Source: Bacteroidales bacterium Bact_22
GTDB taxonomy: Bacteria > Bacteroidota > Bacteroidia > Bacteroidales > F082
Reading direction: 5' to 3'
NCBI GenBank assembly: GCA_001603665.1
Contig: LUZN01000033.1
Coordinates: 1 to 48,130 of the forward strand
Length of the DNA: 48,130 nt
Below, piece after piece: positions 25,801 to 35,537 of the stretch (the stretch's first letter is position 1; each line of letters starts with the position of its first letter). The translations under genes and the position numbers were made by a program. Under the pieces are notes generated by a model. It was not told where the DNA came from and did not search any database. It worked only from the letters and a program-made list of their open reading frames with translations.

Positions 25801-26357
25801 ACTACCTCAAAGTCAAGGTCTCGCGTCACCACGAGCTGCTTGGTGACAGGGTTGTATTGGAACGGCGTCACGCTGACGATGACCACGTCGACGTCACGAA
25901 TTTTCATAGGCTGCGAGGCCATGATAGGCTGGGCAGGGTAGAAGGCGTTGGTAGAATAGACCTCCGCATTGCGTTCATACGTCATAGGAGTCCTGTCGTC
26001 GTCGAGAGGAAGTTCAGGAGCCGGCATGATGTCGATATCTGAAAGCGTCTCCGTGACTTGATTTTTCACGTTAAACGATACATCGGCACCTCTCGGGATG
26101 GCCACATAACGCGAAACGACCGGCAAATCGGGCATTCCGGCTAGGTTAGGCAAGAAAATGCCGTTGAGAGTGATAAACTGACCCTCGACACCCTCCACAT
26201 TGCTGTCTTCGAGCGCGAACTCGTCAATTTTTAATCTTAATTCAAGATTCGAACGGTTGTTGTTCACAATCTCGAAAGTCTGAGCAATTGCTGATAATGA
26301 CGAAAGTAAAACTATCGTCGCAATTATTAATCTTGTGATTCTTACCACAGTTTTCAT
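22860..26357 (-). CDS. Gingipain-like C25 cysteine protease with T9SS sorting domain (protease 2)
   Basis: A 1165-aa secreted protease. A signal peptide (1-25) is followed by a C25-type propeptide region (about 26-225, containing P-R-G-A-D-V and R-D-V-D-V-V-I-V-S-V-T-P). The catalytic domain has its His in Q-H-R-D-H-G (about residue 485) and Cys in N-N-C-L-T-G (about 519). Ig-like/CARDB-type beta domains and a carbohydrate-binding-like domain precede a C-terminal T9SS sorting domain starting V-Y-P-N-P-G-N-N. T9SS cargo is exported across the outer membrane and often attached to the cell surface. It lies 11 nt after the antiporter gene and overlaps nqrA by 19 nt. Substrate specificity (Arg or Lys, as in gingipains) cannot be read off. 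Confidence 0.92.
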   Translation of the reverse strand: MKTVVRITRLIIATIVLLSSLSAIAQTFEIVNNNRSNLELRLKIDEFALEDSNVEGVEGQFITLNGIFLPNLAGMPDLPVVSRYVAIPRGADVSFNVKNQVTETLSDIDIMPAPELPLDDDRTPMTYERNAEVYSTNAFYPAQPIMASQPMKIRDVDVVIVSVTPFQYNPVTKQLVVTRDLDFEVVFEGGDGVFGGDPRYRSTAWDHIIRDMVINESILPDADYQRFIKEAVQRRDTGCEYLIITPDNPDFIALADSIKLFRNQQGILTDVVSVADIGGNSQTVIRSYIQNAYNNWDIPVSAVLILGDHNEDGTMGVVSYSMNNHPGGDGHNPYISDNRYGDVNGDHLPEVVMGRITGRNYDEMYRMINKDLQYERHPYTDRHFYDKPITAMGFQHERWFQLCSEIVNGFWEYELGKHPVRINAIYQGTPGSSWSSAQKTNTIINYFGPNGLGYIPQTMSHLTDWDGNGNMINDAINAGAFIIQHRDHGNEEVWGEPSYNISYINRLVNPDLTFVMSNNCLTGRFNYGGVNGTCFAEAFHRHQQGALGIVAATEVSYSFVNDVYVWGAYDNMWPDFMPTYGTHHPVDFVLPAYANASGKFFLNQSNWTDGSVKEITYYLFHHHGDVYMNLYTEMPQELDVTVVPVIVEGSTQFQLTATANASICLSNGNEIIGLGTGTGQQQTISIAPQTLGSEVLLTVTKQDHYRYTKRIRVIPNSGPYVIFSSYEINDEDGNSQLDFDEDVTLNMSLHNVGFETIQNVNVELTTDSPYVTINSGSTTYASLAANEIVNKNNAFAIQVSNNVPDQTKIWFHLTMSNGTHSYTDDFCIIANAPVFEVTHMSITDANGNPTDRLYKGETSHMTFTINNQGHSDSKTVNHQLVIDAPIIIYDNPMITTDGIAANDSIDVTFIVTVTNNAPYGAILDDYVRVTSSGYIELYQSSIPLGNCIENFEGEELNPLFTWSNSGASPWFKDDNNPYEGNYCYTGASSSSGINSKLAVAVTNEIDDKVSFYYRGSGNSADEFKFTLDSETFTLTGSQWHKFETELTIGTHLLRWTFSRKSHLDEGSASIDLLKVPPMHVVITDVEEITETDSNVVVYPNPGNNTLNIIVPDGSFSELQLFDIQGRMILNKQINDAITTINTESLAPGMYFWKVGDEAGKWIKSR

Positions 26358-26368
26358 AGTATTTAAGT

Positions 26369-28603
26369 TTAAATTTCTTCTTTTTTAATAATCATTTTTG
26401 CCGCCTCGTTGGAACTGACAAACCAAACTATGTCGTCGCAGCTGAAAACCGTTGACGCTGAAGGACTTAGTATGAAACCGTCGGCTCTTTGTATGGCTAT
26501 GACCATGGCATCGTATTTGTCTTTGAACATCGAATTGAGCAGCGAGACGTGGCAGATCGGACTCCTTTCGGAAATCTTGACTGAATGCAGACTCATATCG
26601 TGCCCCGTTCTCTCTCTGATCAACTCAGTGTCTTCGACCTCGATGATTGGCCTTACTTTACTGATGTTTTCGTCGTTTCCCACCAAAGTCACTTTATCGT
26701 AAGGATAAAAAACCATGTCTTTGTCGGGAAGGTCGTAGATGTTTTTTCCGCGTTCTATGCAAACCACGCTAACCTTATATTGGCTGCGGAACACGGTATT
26801 TTTAAGCTGTTTGCCCACCACTTGGCTCAGCGGGCTCACAATCACTTTTTCAAGATGGAAATTCTGCTGGAGCACCTCCGGAACGATAAATGAGGCCTGT
26901 TTCTGGCGTTTGTTGAGGTTTTCCATGAAATTCTTCTCCAACCTGTCGTAAAATTTCATTATGCCGTTGGAGAAGGCGAGAATGAGGGAGAAGCCTATGG
27001 CAATTCCCAATGCAGCAAAGAAATTGATGGTGATGAAATGCCGCAGAATATATGTTATAACCGCTAATGCGATGATATATCTCAATATGAAAATTATGGC
27101 GATAACGTGGCGCTCGAAAGCGTTCTTCGATATCAGCCTTGAGTTTGTCAGGGAAATTCGATATTTAAACGCCATTGCCCAGATGAACGGCGACACAACG
27201 ACTAGCGTCACTGCTATTGATATCAGGCCTCCCCAGATGCCTTCGATGTTATTGATGATAAACGGACAAATCGAGAAGCATATCAGCGCAAGCGCGAAGA
27301 TGATGCATCCGTAGATCAGCATGTTTTTAAACTGATTGACGACAAAGGTCTTGAACGTCAATGTGGTATTCTCGCTGACTTTAAAGCCCTGCGAGTAGTT
27401 GGTCATAGCCTGCTTCCACTTATCCGGAATCCGTGGGTTGATCCAGTTGTACAAAGGGTCGGCGAGACGTATAATATAAGGTGTGAAGAATGTCGTCACG
27501 ATAGAGACGGTGACGATGATAGGGTAGAGGAATTCGTCGATGACTTTAAAGCTGAGACCTAAAGTGGCGATGATGAACGAGAACTCTCCGATCTGACAGA
27601 AGCAGAAGCCAGCGTCAAGCGAGGTGTGTATGTCTCTGCCTGATATCAGCATGCCGACAGTGGCACTTAAAGTCTTGATAATCATGATGGTAAGCGCGAT
27701 GATGATCACTGGCCAAGTGTAATCGACCAGTATCTTCGGGTCGACCATCATACCTACCGAAACGAAGAATATTGCTGCAAAAAGGTTTTTTATCGGGGTG
27801 ATGAGCTTGTGGATGATATCGGCTTCAAGCGTCTCCGCTAGGATGGAACCCATCACGAAAGCACCGAGAGCCGACGAGAATCCGGCGTAGTTGGCAAGCA
27901 TGACCATCATGAAACACAGTCCAAGCGATATGATGACCAATGTCTCTCCTGTCATGAATTTTCTTATTAACCTTAAGAAAGAAGGAATAAGATAGATGCC
28001 GAAAATAAACCAGATTATAAGGAAAAACACGAGTTTTATCATGCTGAGCACCAACTCACCACCGTCGAAGGTGTTACCCACCGACAGCGTCGAAAGTATG
28101 ACCATCAGGATGACGGCCACCAGGTCTTCGACCACCAGCGCCCCGATGACGTGGGTGGTGAACTTCTCGTGTTTGAGTTTCAAATCGTCGAAAGCCTTGA
28201 CTATGATGCTCGTCGACGAGATGGAAAGCATACATCCGAGGAAGATGCAGTCCATACGTTGCCATCCGAAGAGTTTTCCCACAAAAAAGCCTGTGGTGAA
28301 CATGATGATAAGCTCCGTGAGCACCATGATGGCGCCCGGGCCGCCCACCTTTTTCAGTTTTTTGAAGGAAAACTCCAGTCCGATGGCGAATAGAAGGAAT
28401 ACCATTCCGATCTCGCTCCAGGTCTCAACACTGGTGGGATCTTCCACGACAGGGAAGTACGTGAAGTGCGGTCCGATAAGGAAACCGGCCACGATATATC
28501 CCAACACCAATGGCTGCTTCAACCACTTGAAAATGACAGTGGTGACGCCAGCCGTGATGAGTATCAGGGCTAAATCAAAGAATAAAGCAGGTACTCCTTC
28601 CAT
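26369..28603 (-). CDS. CPA2-family cation:proton antiporter with C-terminal TrkA-C domains
   Basis: A 744-aa Kef/CPA2-type transporter. A Na+/H+ exchanger membrane domain (about 1-410, a dozen helices; early motif L-G-Y-I-V-A-G-F-L-I-G-P) is followed by about four more helices (420-545) and two cytoplasmic regulatory regions resembling TrkA-C/RCK-C domains (about 565-640 and 655-740). There is no full nucleotide-binding RCK-N domain, so control would come through the TrkA-C domains. The ion (Na+ or K+) cannot be fixed from sequence. It is bracketed by two secreted proteases at 9 and 11 nt and is followed two genes later by nqrA. Confidence 0.9.
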   Translation of the reverse strand: MEGVPALFFDLALILITAGVTTVIFKWLKQPLVLGYIVAGFLIGPHFTYFPVVEDPTSVETWSEIGMVFLLFAIGLEFSFKKLKKVGGPGAIMVLTELIIMFTTGFFVGKLFGWQRMDCIFLGCMLSISSTSIIVKAFDDLKLKHEKFTTHVIGALVVEDLVAVILMVILSTLSVGNTFDGGELVLSMIKLVFFLIIWFIFGIYLIPSFLRLIRKFMTGETLVIISLGLCFMMVMLANYAGFSSALGAFVMGSILAETLEADIIHKLITPIKNLFAAIFFVSVGMMVDPKILVDYTWPVIIIALTIMIIKTLSATVGMLISGRDIHTSLDAGFCFCQIGEFSFIIATLGLSFKVIDEFLYPIIVTVSIVTTFFTPYIIRLADPLYNWINPRIPDKWKQAMTNYSQGFKVSENTTLTFKTFVVNQFKNMLIYGCIIFALALICFSICPFIINNIEGIWGGLISIAVTLVVVSPFIWAMAFKYRISLTNSRLISKNAFERHVIAIIFILRYIIALAVITYILRHFITINFFAALGIAIGFSLILAFSNGIMKFYDRLEKNFMENLNKRQKQASFIVPEVLQQNFHLEKVIVSPLSQVVGKQLKNTVFRSQYKVSVVCIERGKNIYDLPDKDMVFYPYDKVTLVGNDENISKVRPIIEVEDTELIRERTGHDMSLHSVKISERSPICHVSLLNSMFKDKYDAMVIAIQRADGFILSPSASTVFSCDDIVWFVSSNEAAKMIIKKEEI

Positions 28604-28612
28604 CTTTAATCC

Positions 28613-31600
28613 TTATCTCTTGATGATCTTCTTGGTCCAGACGTTCTCATCGCTTCTCACCTGAAGGATGTAAGCGCCGCTGGAGAGCTCACCAAGGTCG
28701 ATAGTTGCATTGTATCCGTTATCCGATGTGTCGCTCATGAAATAAACCATCTGACCGACATTGTTGTAGATGACGATGTCGATATTCGATGAGATATTGT
28801 CGATGGTGACGTTCAGAACGTCGTTGGTCGGGTTAGGATGGATGTTGAGCATAGCCTCATTCACATCAAGGATGTTGTCCTGTGCGAAGTGAACGTTGAC
28901 CTCGAACTTATATGTTCTGTAGCCGCAACCAGTGTATTCGGCGGAAAGAACGATGTCATGGAGACCATAGTCGTCTTCCGATGGGGTGTAGACGGTCTGG
29001 AATGCCATGTTGTCGTCGAAGCTGCCGGTACCTGTTGTTGCCCATCCGTGGAAAATACCATAATTCTCAATCTCAACTGACAACTGGATAGGTGCCAAAG
29101 TCATGACTGTCATCGACTCGGTGCCTGATGCGACAGGTGCTTCGACAAATGAGAGCTCGAGTTCGTCGGACATCGTCTCGGTGCCCTTGTGTGCTGTCAG
29201 CGTAAGGGTAGTGCCACCGTTGGCAATGTCTTGAGTACCAGGAGTATAGAGAGCTGTCAGGCTTGTGGCATCATCGAATGTGCCGTCGCCGGCTGTTGTC
29301 CATGCCAGTGATGTCTGGTTGGCCGCAAAACCGTTAAGCTGGGCTGCCTCGTCGATGCAAAGATTGATGTCGGCACCTGCGCTCACTGAGAGGGTTCTGT
29401 CGACAGGAAGGATGACGAAGTCAATCCATGCGCAGTCGCTACCACCAGTCTGGCTACTGTCTTTCTTGTATTTCCATGTGAAGGTGTGTGTGCCTTCTGT
29501 CACTGCGTATGCAGCTCTGGCCCAGCCCGCATTGCCCGACCAGTTGGACTTCTCTTGGTTGTCGATGTAGAATAACAACTTATCGTATCCGGCTTCTGAC
29601 GACACCTTGTAGTAGAATGCGATAGAGTCGTTGGATCCTACTTCATAGCTTAAGTTCAAGGCTGTTTCAGCGTTATTACCGATGTTACCCGATCTCATGC
29701 AATATGTGCCTTCGTATGCGCCTACACTGCTGATTGACCATGGAGACTGAGAGTTGCTGTTTGTCCAGTTTGCAGGGATAACACCACCCTCAAAGTCTTC
29801 AACGTTAAGACCGATCTTAGTCATGAAGTCTTTTGTGTCGGTGTAAACACCTGATACCACGTCAACAGTGTAAAGTGCGCCGTATCCGCTAGGAGCGTTG
29901 CCGACAAGCACTTCGAAGTCAAAGTAACCGTAACCATTAGCTGCAACGCTTTCAAGCGATACTGTAGGATCTGTCAGAAGTTCCAAGAACGGGTTGTTCA
30001 TCGTGATAGTGGCGTATGTGACGTGAGAATCGGCGTTACCATTGTTCTTTACAGGAATTCTCAATCGCACTGTCTCACCTGGATCGAGGCGGCCGTTGCC
30101 ATTACCGTTTTGAAGCTCTCTGATGCTGACCTCATGAATCTCGAAGTCAGGAGCGTAAGCCTTCATCGTGATGTGGCTTTCGTAAGTATCACTGCCGCTG
30201 GTGATTGTAACCAGGAAGTCGATGTTTGTTCTGTCAGGAACATTATCGGCAACTGTGAAGCTGAATGCATTGTTGAGGTTGTGGAGTGAGTTGGAGTTGA
30301 TGGCTGAGAATGTGGCTGTGCCATTGGTGATGGTCACATACTCCGACTCAGTGCTGATTGTCATGCTACCGGCTGGAGCCTGTGAGTTACCGACATTCTT
30401 AAGATGGATGTTGAAACCTGTCTCATCGCCGAAGTTAATCTGCGGAGCACCATCGAGAAGTGTATAGCTGTCGATGATGATGTATGGTCCGCTGGCCGGG
30501 ATGACTTCGATATCCGTCTCGTAACGGAGGTAGTTCTGACCTGTGATGGTGAGGTGGAGCATTGTAGGAGGTACCTGTGGCTCAATCTCAAGGTTCTGGA
30601 CGCTGCCTGTAGCTTCTGCCACTGCAACAATCTCAAGGTTTTCGCCTTCACCTTTGGTCAAAGCAATCATTGTTCCTTCAGGAGCAGTGATTTGGAAGGT
30701 GTTCAAGCCTGCCAGCTGCACGCTCTGATGGTTTGCTGTTATCGTCTGTGGCACCTCTGTGTAGAGACGCAGGAAGGCGTCGCAGTGTGCTGTGAACATC
30801 TGGTAGGTGATGATCTTTGAATCGCTATTGTAAGGCCATGATGAGGCAGCAAGGAAGTATTTTCCGGCTGCAAGACCGAATGCCGGGAGCCAGTTGCCTT
30901 CGTTAACGGCATAAGGGCCGTATGTCGGCATGAAATCAGGCTGGAAGTGGTCGTAGATACCCCAAACAAGAGCGTCGTTCACAAATGAATACGACACGTC
31001 GGTAGGGCAGATCAATCCGACAGCACCGGCGTTCTGGCCGTTGTAGGTGTGACGCATGAAAGCCTCAGCGAAACATGGACCTGAAGCGAGGTCGAACTGA
31101 CCTGTCAGACAGTTGATTGAGAACACGAAAGGCATCTTACCCACGTTGGTGAGCTGTGCCACATGGCTGTTGCGGAATGCCGGCTCGCCCCAACCTGTCT
31201 CGAGACCGTGGTCACGGTGCTGCACGAGCATGGTGCCTTGGTTGATGGCTGTGACAATCTGTTCAGGAGTGCCGCCTGTCCAACCGCCTAACTCGCTAGG
31301 AGTCTGTGGGATGTAGTTGGTGCCCGAAGGTCCGAAATAACCAACAACCTGACTGGTGTTTGAGTTTGACGACCATGTTGAACCTGGTGTGCCCTGGTAG
31401 ATACAGTTGACACGCTGTGGGTTCTTGCCGTGTGCACGGAAATAACCGCCAACGACCTCTGAGCAGAGCTGGAACCAACGTTCTGTCTGCCATCCGAGAG
31501 CTGTGATAGGTACATTATAAGCTGCAGCATTCATGTTAGGGTTGGTGAACTCGTATTCAATCTGCTTGTCGGCCATCATAGCTGCCTCTGTCGGGTTGGC

Positions 31601-32701
31601 TGCAATGAGACGTGAGAAAATCATCTCAGGGAGCTTGTCGCCTGTGACGTCGGCATACTGGTTATCGGTGATACAGTTGCCGTAGCTGCTTGAGTGATAG
31701 ATCTCTTCAGCCGGAATGCCCTGTCCCATATTGGTGTTATGGTCAGCAAAAAGCAACACTGCAACCGGAGGGATGTCCCATGTGTTGTATGCATTGTGGA
31801 ACCAGGTCTTCATCATAGCAGTGGTGGTGGCAGGGATCTCGTCGAGACGGAACACCTCTGTCAGGATACCCTGCTGCATACGATACTCTTTCAAGCGGTT
31901 GGCCGGCTCTTCAAAACCATCGTTGTTAGGGATGATGATGAGATACTCCCAGCCATAGTCGCGGTTTCTCAGCCATTCCTGCATTCTGGCTTCATAGTCG
32001 ATGACAGGTAAGCTGTTGTAGTTCAAGATGTTCTGAGCTAAAATAGGATCGTAGTAACGCGAACGGAGACGGTTGTCGCCAAACTGACCATTGCCGCCTA
32101 CAAACTCCACTTCAACCTCGATGTTGTGATAAACAATGGCCTGTTTTGTGACAGGGTTGAATCTCACCGGGTTGATGTTGAGGTTCACGACGTCGACGCC
32201 ACGGATGTTCGAAGGCTCGCTGACATAGGCGAACTCGGCAGGATAGAAGGCGTTCTCTGAATAGACCTTCATGTCCTTGGTGTAGTTCATGTCAGGCTCT
32301 TCATTCTCGACCTGAACGCCCAACGACGGCTCGACATTCACGTTGTCGATGACCTGCTGTTCATAATTAACAACATGCAAAACAGCCTGCGATCCCTGCG
32401 GGATAGCGATGATACGGCTGTAACTTGGCACGTTAGGAAGCCCCTTTTCGTTAGGAAGGCTGATATCGGCAATGCCGATTGACTGCATCTCCTCACCCTC
32501 GTAGGTGAAAGAAGTGAGGCTCAACTCATCGATGTTGTACTCGATGGCGACATTGCCTCTTGTCTGATTTTTCAGCTGGACGCCTGTCTTTCCTTCATGA
32601 TTGAAGCTGAAAGAACGGACTTCCTGAGCTGTCAAAGCAGTAGTCACGCCTAGCATCAATAATGCCATGCTGACTAATCTGAGAAAGTTTGATTTTTTCA
32701 T
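28613..32701 (-). CDS. Gingipain-like C25 cysteine protease with T9SS sorting domain (protease 1)
   Basis: A 1362-aa secreted protease. A signal peptide (1-25, ending LTA-Q) is followed by a propeptide, then a C25 catalytic domain with His in Q-H-R-D-H-G (about residue 496) and Cys in I-N-C-L-T-G (about 531). Ig-like repeats, a MAM/lectin-like region (about 960-1110) and two SprB/PKD-like repeats (about 1120-1280, with T-A-G-D-G-T-F-D-D and T-T-G-T-G-S-F-D-D) precede the T9SS sorting domain that begins I-H-P-N-P-T-N-D. It shares domain order with protease 2 but is longer because of the extra repeats. It starts 65 nt after rnfA with no recognisable -7 box, so read-through from the rnf genes is likely. 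Confidence 0.92.
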   Translation of the reverse strand: MKKSNFLRLVSMALLMLGVTTALTAQEVRSFSFNHEGKTGVQLKNQTRGNVAIEYNIDELSLTSFTYEGEEMQSIGIADISLPNEKGLPNVPSYSRIIAIPQGSQAVLHVVNYEQQVIDNVNVEPSLGVQVENEEPDMNYTKDMKVYSENAFYPAEFAYVSEPSNIRGVDVVNLNINPVRFNPVTKQAIVYHNIEVEVEFVGGNGQFGDNRLRSRYYDPILAQNILNYNSLPVIDYEARMQEWLRNRDYGWEYLIIIPNNDGFEEPANRLKEYRMQQGILTEVFRLDEIPATTTAMMKTWFHNAYNTWDIPPVAVLLFADHNTNMGQGIPAEEIYHSSSYGNCITDNQYADVTGDKLPEMIFSRLIAANPTEAAMMADKQIEYEFTNPNMNAAAYNVPITALGWQTERWFQLCSEVVGGYFRAHGKNPQRVNCIYQGTPGSTWSSNSNTSQVVGYFGPSGTNYIPQTPSELGGWTGGTPEQIVTAINQGTMLVQHRDHGLETGWGEPAFRNSHVAQLTNVGKMPFVFSINCLTGQFDLASGPCFAEAFMRHTYNGQNAGAVGLICPTDVSYSFVNDALVWGIYDHFQPDFMPTYGPYAVNEGNWLPAFGLAAGKYFLAASSWPYNSDSKIITYQMFTAHCDAFLRLYTEVPQTITANHQSVQLAGLNTFQITAPEGTMIALTKGEGENLEIVAVAEATGSVQNLEIEPQVPPTMLHLTITGQNYLRYETDIEVIPASGPYIIIDSYTLLDGAPQINFGDETGFNIHLKNVGNSQAPAGSMTISTESEYVTITNGTATFSAINSNSLHNLNNAFSFTVADNVPDRTNIDFLVTITSGSDTYESHITMKAYAPDFEIHEVSIRELQNGNGNGRLDPGETVRLRIPVKNNGNADSHVTYATITMNNPFLELLTDPTVSLESVAANGYGYFDFEVLVGNAPSGYGALYTVDVVSGVYTDTKDFMTKIGLNVEDFEGGVIPANWTNSNSQSPWSISSVGAYEGTYCMRSGNIGNNAETALNLSYEVGSNDSIAFYYKVSSEAGYDKLLFYIDNQEKSNWSGNAGWARAAYAVTEGTHTFTWKYKKDSSQTGGSDCAWIDFVILPVDRTLSVSAGADINLCIDEAAQLNGFAANQTSLAWTTAGDGTFDDATSLTALYTPGTQDIANGGTTLTLTAHKGTETMSDELELSFVEAPVASGTESMTVMTLAPIQLSVEIENYGIFHGWATTGTGSFDDNMAFQTVYTPSEDDYGLHDIVLSAEYTGCGYRTYKFEVNVHFAQDNILDVNEAMLNIHPNPTNDVLNVTIDNISSNIDIVIYNNVGQMVYFMSDTSDNGYNATIDLGELSSGAYILQVRSDENVWTKKIIKR

Positions 32702-32734
32702 TTTTTAATTTTAAAGGTTTATACTTATTTTAAT

Positions 32735-32776
32735 TTGAACTTTAAACTCTAAAACTACTCTAAACTTTACACTAAA
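32735..32776. repeat. TAAACT-type array between rnfA and protease 1
   Basis: 'aactttaaactctaaaactactctaaactttacactaaac' occupies most of the spacer and includes the last codons and stop of rnfA. A similar array also covers the stop codon of yggS. Confidence 0.5.
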
Positions 32777-33351
32777 CCGCCGAATCCCATGAATGCCAAT
32801 GCGAGGATTCCCGCTGTTATCAAGGCGATAGGGGTACCTTTGGTGCCTTCAGGTGCTTCCATCAAGTCGATGTGTTCGCGGATGCCCGAGAAGATGATGA
32901 GTGCCACTGCGAAGCCGATGGCGATACCGGCAGCGTAGATGATAGCCTCGCCGACGTTGTTGCCGTAGATGAAGCCTTCACCGACGACCTTCAACGAGAC
33001 GCCGAGCACGCAGCAGTTTGTGGTAATCAATGGTAAAAACACGCCCAAAGCAGTGTAAAGCGCCGGACTGATTTTCTTCAGGATGATCTCGACCATCTGC
33101 ACCAAGGCCGCGATGACCAGGATGAACGCTATGGTCTGCAAGAACTCTAATCCATGCGTCACAAGGACGTATTTGTTCAAGAGGTATGTCACCAGAGTGG
33201 CGAGCACAAGCACGAAGATAACGGCGGCGCCCATGCCAACGGCGGTGGAGGTCTTCTTGGAAGTGCCTAAAAACGGGCATATTCCGAGGAACTGCGCCAA
33301 AATGACGTTGTTGACAAATATTGTCGATATAAGAATAATGATGATTTTCAT
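32767..33351 (-). CDS. rnfA: Ion-translocating oxidoreductase (RNF) subunit A
   Basis: A 194-aa membrane subunit with about six helices, partner of RnfE and homolog of NqrE. Characteristic motifs are I-F-V-N-N-V-I-L-A-Q-F-L-G-I-C-P-F-L-G and I-T-T-N-C-C-V-L-G-V, whose cysteines hold the membrane iron centre. It is the last rnf gene, 9 nt after rnfE. Confidence 0.96.
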   Translation of the reverse strand: MKIIIILISTIFVNNVILAQFLGICPFLGTSKKTSTAVGMGAAVIFVLVLATLVTYLLNKYVLVTHGLEFLQTIAFILVIAALVQMVEIILKKISPALYTALGVFLPLITTNCCVLGVSLKVVGEGFIYGNNVGEAIIYAAGIAIGFAVALIIFSGIREHIDLMEAPEGTKGTPIALITAGILALAFMGFGGLV

Positions 33352-33360
33352 GGCACTTTA

Positions 33361-33951
33361 TTATTTAGTTCTCTTTAATCTGTTTACAATAGCGATGAGA
33401 TAACCCAAGGCGATGAAAGCTCCAGGAGCAAGTACAAACACGAGGATGGTCTGAGCGTCTTCAGGGAGGAATCTCCAGTTGAAGATGCTGCCGCTGCCGA
33501 GGATCTCACGGATCGAACCGAGGATCGTCAAGGCGAAGGTGAAGCCTAAGCCCATGCCGGCACCGTCCAAAATCGAAGGCCACACCGGGTTCTTCGAAGC
33601 GAAGGCCTCAGCACGTCCAAGGACGATGCAGTTCACCACGATGAGCGGGATAAACAATCCTAATGTCTCGTAGATGTCAGGCACATAAGCCTGCATAACC
33701 AATTGAACCACAGTTACAAACGAGGCGATAACCACGATGAAGCAAGGGATTCTCACCTTGTCGGGAATGAAGTTCTTCAGTAATGAAATGACTAAATTCG
33801 ACATTATCAAAACGAATGTTGTAGCCAATCCCATCGACATTCCGTTGATGGCACTTGTCGTCGTCGCAAGGGTAGGACAGCATCCTAACAAAAGGACCAG
33901 AATAGGATTTTCCTTGATAAGTCCTTTGGTGAAAGTTTTCCAGTTACTCAT
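33361..33951 (-). CDS. rnfE: Ion-translocating oxidoreductase (RNF) subunit E
   Basis: A 196-aa membrane subunit, homolog of NqrD. The motifs [17 protein letters not shown] and [15 protein letters not shown] are intact. It overlaps rnfG by 8 nt. Confidence 0.96.
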   Translation of the reverse strand: MSNWKTFTKGLIKENPILVLLLGCCPTLATTTSAINGMSMGLATTFVLIMSNLVISLLKNFIPDKVRIPCFIVVIASFVTVVQLVMQAYVPDIYETLGLFIPLIVVNCIVLGRAEAFASKNPVWPSILDGAGMGLGFTFALTILGSIREILGSGSIFNWRFLPEDAQTILVFVLAPGAFIALGYLIAIVNRLKRTK

Positions 33952-34531
33952 TGTCTCCTCCTTTCATGAATTGGTCTTTGTTAGCCTCGAATCCGTCGGC
34001 AGCTCTCTTGACAGCCTCCGAAACGGCTCTCGAACTGATTGTGGCAGCTGTGATAGCGTCGACATCACCGCCGTCTTTCTTAACTTTAAGGATGAAATTC
34101 TTAGGGTCTTTGCCGTCGAACTGACTCTTCCATTTCTCGTTCACCATGTTGGCGCCAAGGCCAGGAGTCTCAGCCTGTGACAGCACCGACACCTTATTAA
34201 TTACGCCGTCGGCTAACATACCGACCATCAACTCGATCTTGCCGCCGAAGCCGTTCTTCGAATAAGTCTTGACAGCCGCTCCGATGAAGTTGCCTTCAGC
34301 GTCGTATGCGAGGTTGTAGGTCAAATCCTCGATGACAACCGATTCTGTCGTTGCGATTGCCACGTCGGTCTTCAAAACCTCGTTGATAGCTTTGATATTC
34401 TTGTTTTCTTCAACCTTATCGATGGCTGGCTTTGTCAAACCATAGATAAAACCGAGTACTCCGCCCGAAACGATGGTGATTACCATCAAGGCGATGAGCA
34501 TATTTGTTAATGTTGATTCTTTCTTTGCCAT
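33944..34531 (-). CDS. rnfG: Ion-translocating oxidoreductase (RNF) subunit G
   Basis: A 195-aa subunit with one N-terminal helix (about 10-32) and a periplasmic FMN domain. The covalent FMN would sit on Thr164 in [10 protein letters not shown] (158-167). E-T-P-G-L-G-A at 121-127 is shared with NqrC. Maturation needs ApbE, not found in this window. It follows rnfD by 26 nt. Confidence 0.95.
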   Translation of the reverse strand: MAKKESTLTNMLIALMVITIVSGGVLGFIYGLTKPAIDKVEENKNIKAINEVLKTDVAIATTESVVIEDLTYNLAYDAEGNFIGAAVKTYSKNGFGGKIELMVGMLADGVINKVSVLSQAETPGLGANMVNEKWKSQFDGKDPKNFILKVKKDGGDVDAITAATISSRAVSEAVKRAADGFEANKDQFMKGGDNE

Positions 34532-34557
34532 AACTTCAAAATTTTAAGATTCAACAA

Positions 34558-35535
34558 TTAAACTCCAAAACGTTTTGGTTTGAAACCCTTGTTGATGAGC
34601 GGCACGACGGCGTTCATGATAAGGATTGCAAACGAGACACCTTCAGGATACTGGCCCCACAGACGGATGATCACCGTGATGGCGCCGATGCCGATGCCGT
34701 AAACGATTCTGCCTGCGGTTGTCATTGGTGATGTCACCATATCGGTCGCCATGAAGAAGGCACCGAGGATAAGACCGCCATAAACGAGATGATACCAAGG
34801 TGCAATGTATTGTGTAGGATCGACGAGGTAGCAGATGCCAGTCATGATGAACACTGTGAGAAGAATGCTCAACGGTGTCCAGATGTCGATGATTTTCTTG
34901 ATGATGAGGTAGATGGCTCCGATGAGTAACGCTATAGCGCAGACTTCACCGAAGGCGCCGCCACGGTTGCCGAGCACCATGTCTAAGAACTGCATGTCGC
35001 CGGCTTTTGCCAGTGTACCGACACCCGATTCCTTCAAAAGACTCAGTGGAGTAGGACCTGTCACTGCATCAGCGAAGAATCCGGCTTCGAAGATCGGCTG
35101 TGCCTTAGGCCATGTTGTCATTGCCACCGGGAACGACACGAGCATAAACACACGTCCTACCAATGCCGGGTTGAACGGGTTCTTACCTAAGCCGCCGAAC
35201 GACATCTTGGCAATGCCGATGGCAACCACGCTGCCCACTATCACCATCCAGATTGGAAGGTTGGCTGGGACGTTGAAAGCCAGCAGCAAGCCTGTCAGTG
35301 CAGCCGAGCCGTCGTTGATGGTCAAAGGGCCTTTGATGAGATATTTCTGGATGAGCCACTCGGTAAGCATGCACGCCAGCACTGCCACTATGGTCAGACG
35401 AAGGGCATACCAACCGAAATAATAAACGGCTACAAGCAGGGCAGGTAACAGGGCGATAATCACCGAGTACATTATTTTCTTTACGCTTAAGTCTCCATGA
35501 ACATGCGGAGAACCTGATATTGTTAACTGATTCAT
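34558..35535 (-). CDS. rnfD: Ion-translocating oxidoreductase (RNF) subunit D
   Basis: A 325-aa polytopic membrane subunit related to NqrB. The FMN acceptor Thr (about residue 162) lies in A-V-T-G-P-T-P-L-S. The motif G-G-L-G-K-N-P-F-N-P-A-L-V-G-R is typical. It begins with the expected short cytoplasmic sequence S-G-S-P-H and starts 2 nt after the rnfC stop. Confidence 0.96.
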   Translation of the reverse strand: MNQLTISGSPHVHGDLSVKKIMYSVIIALLPALLVAVYYFGWYALRLTIVAVLACMLTEWLIQKYLIKGPLTINDGSAALTGLLLAFNVPANLPIWMVIVGSVVAIGIAKMSFGGLGKNPFNPALVGRVFMLVSFPVAMTTWPKAQPIFEAGFFADAVTGPTPLSLLKESGVGTLAKAGDMQFLDMVLGNRGGAFGEVCAIALLIGAIYLIIKKIIDIWTPLSILLTVFIMTGICYLVDPTQYIAPWYHLVYGGLILGAFFMATDMVTSPMTTAGRIVYGIGIGAITVIIRLWGQYPEGVSFAILIMNAVVPLINKGFKPKRFGV

Positions 35536-35537
35536 AG

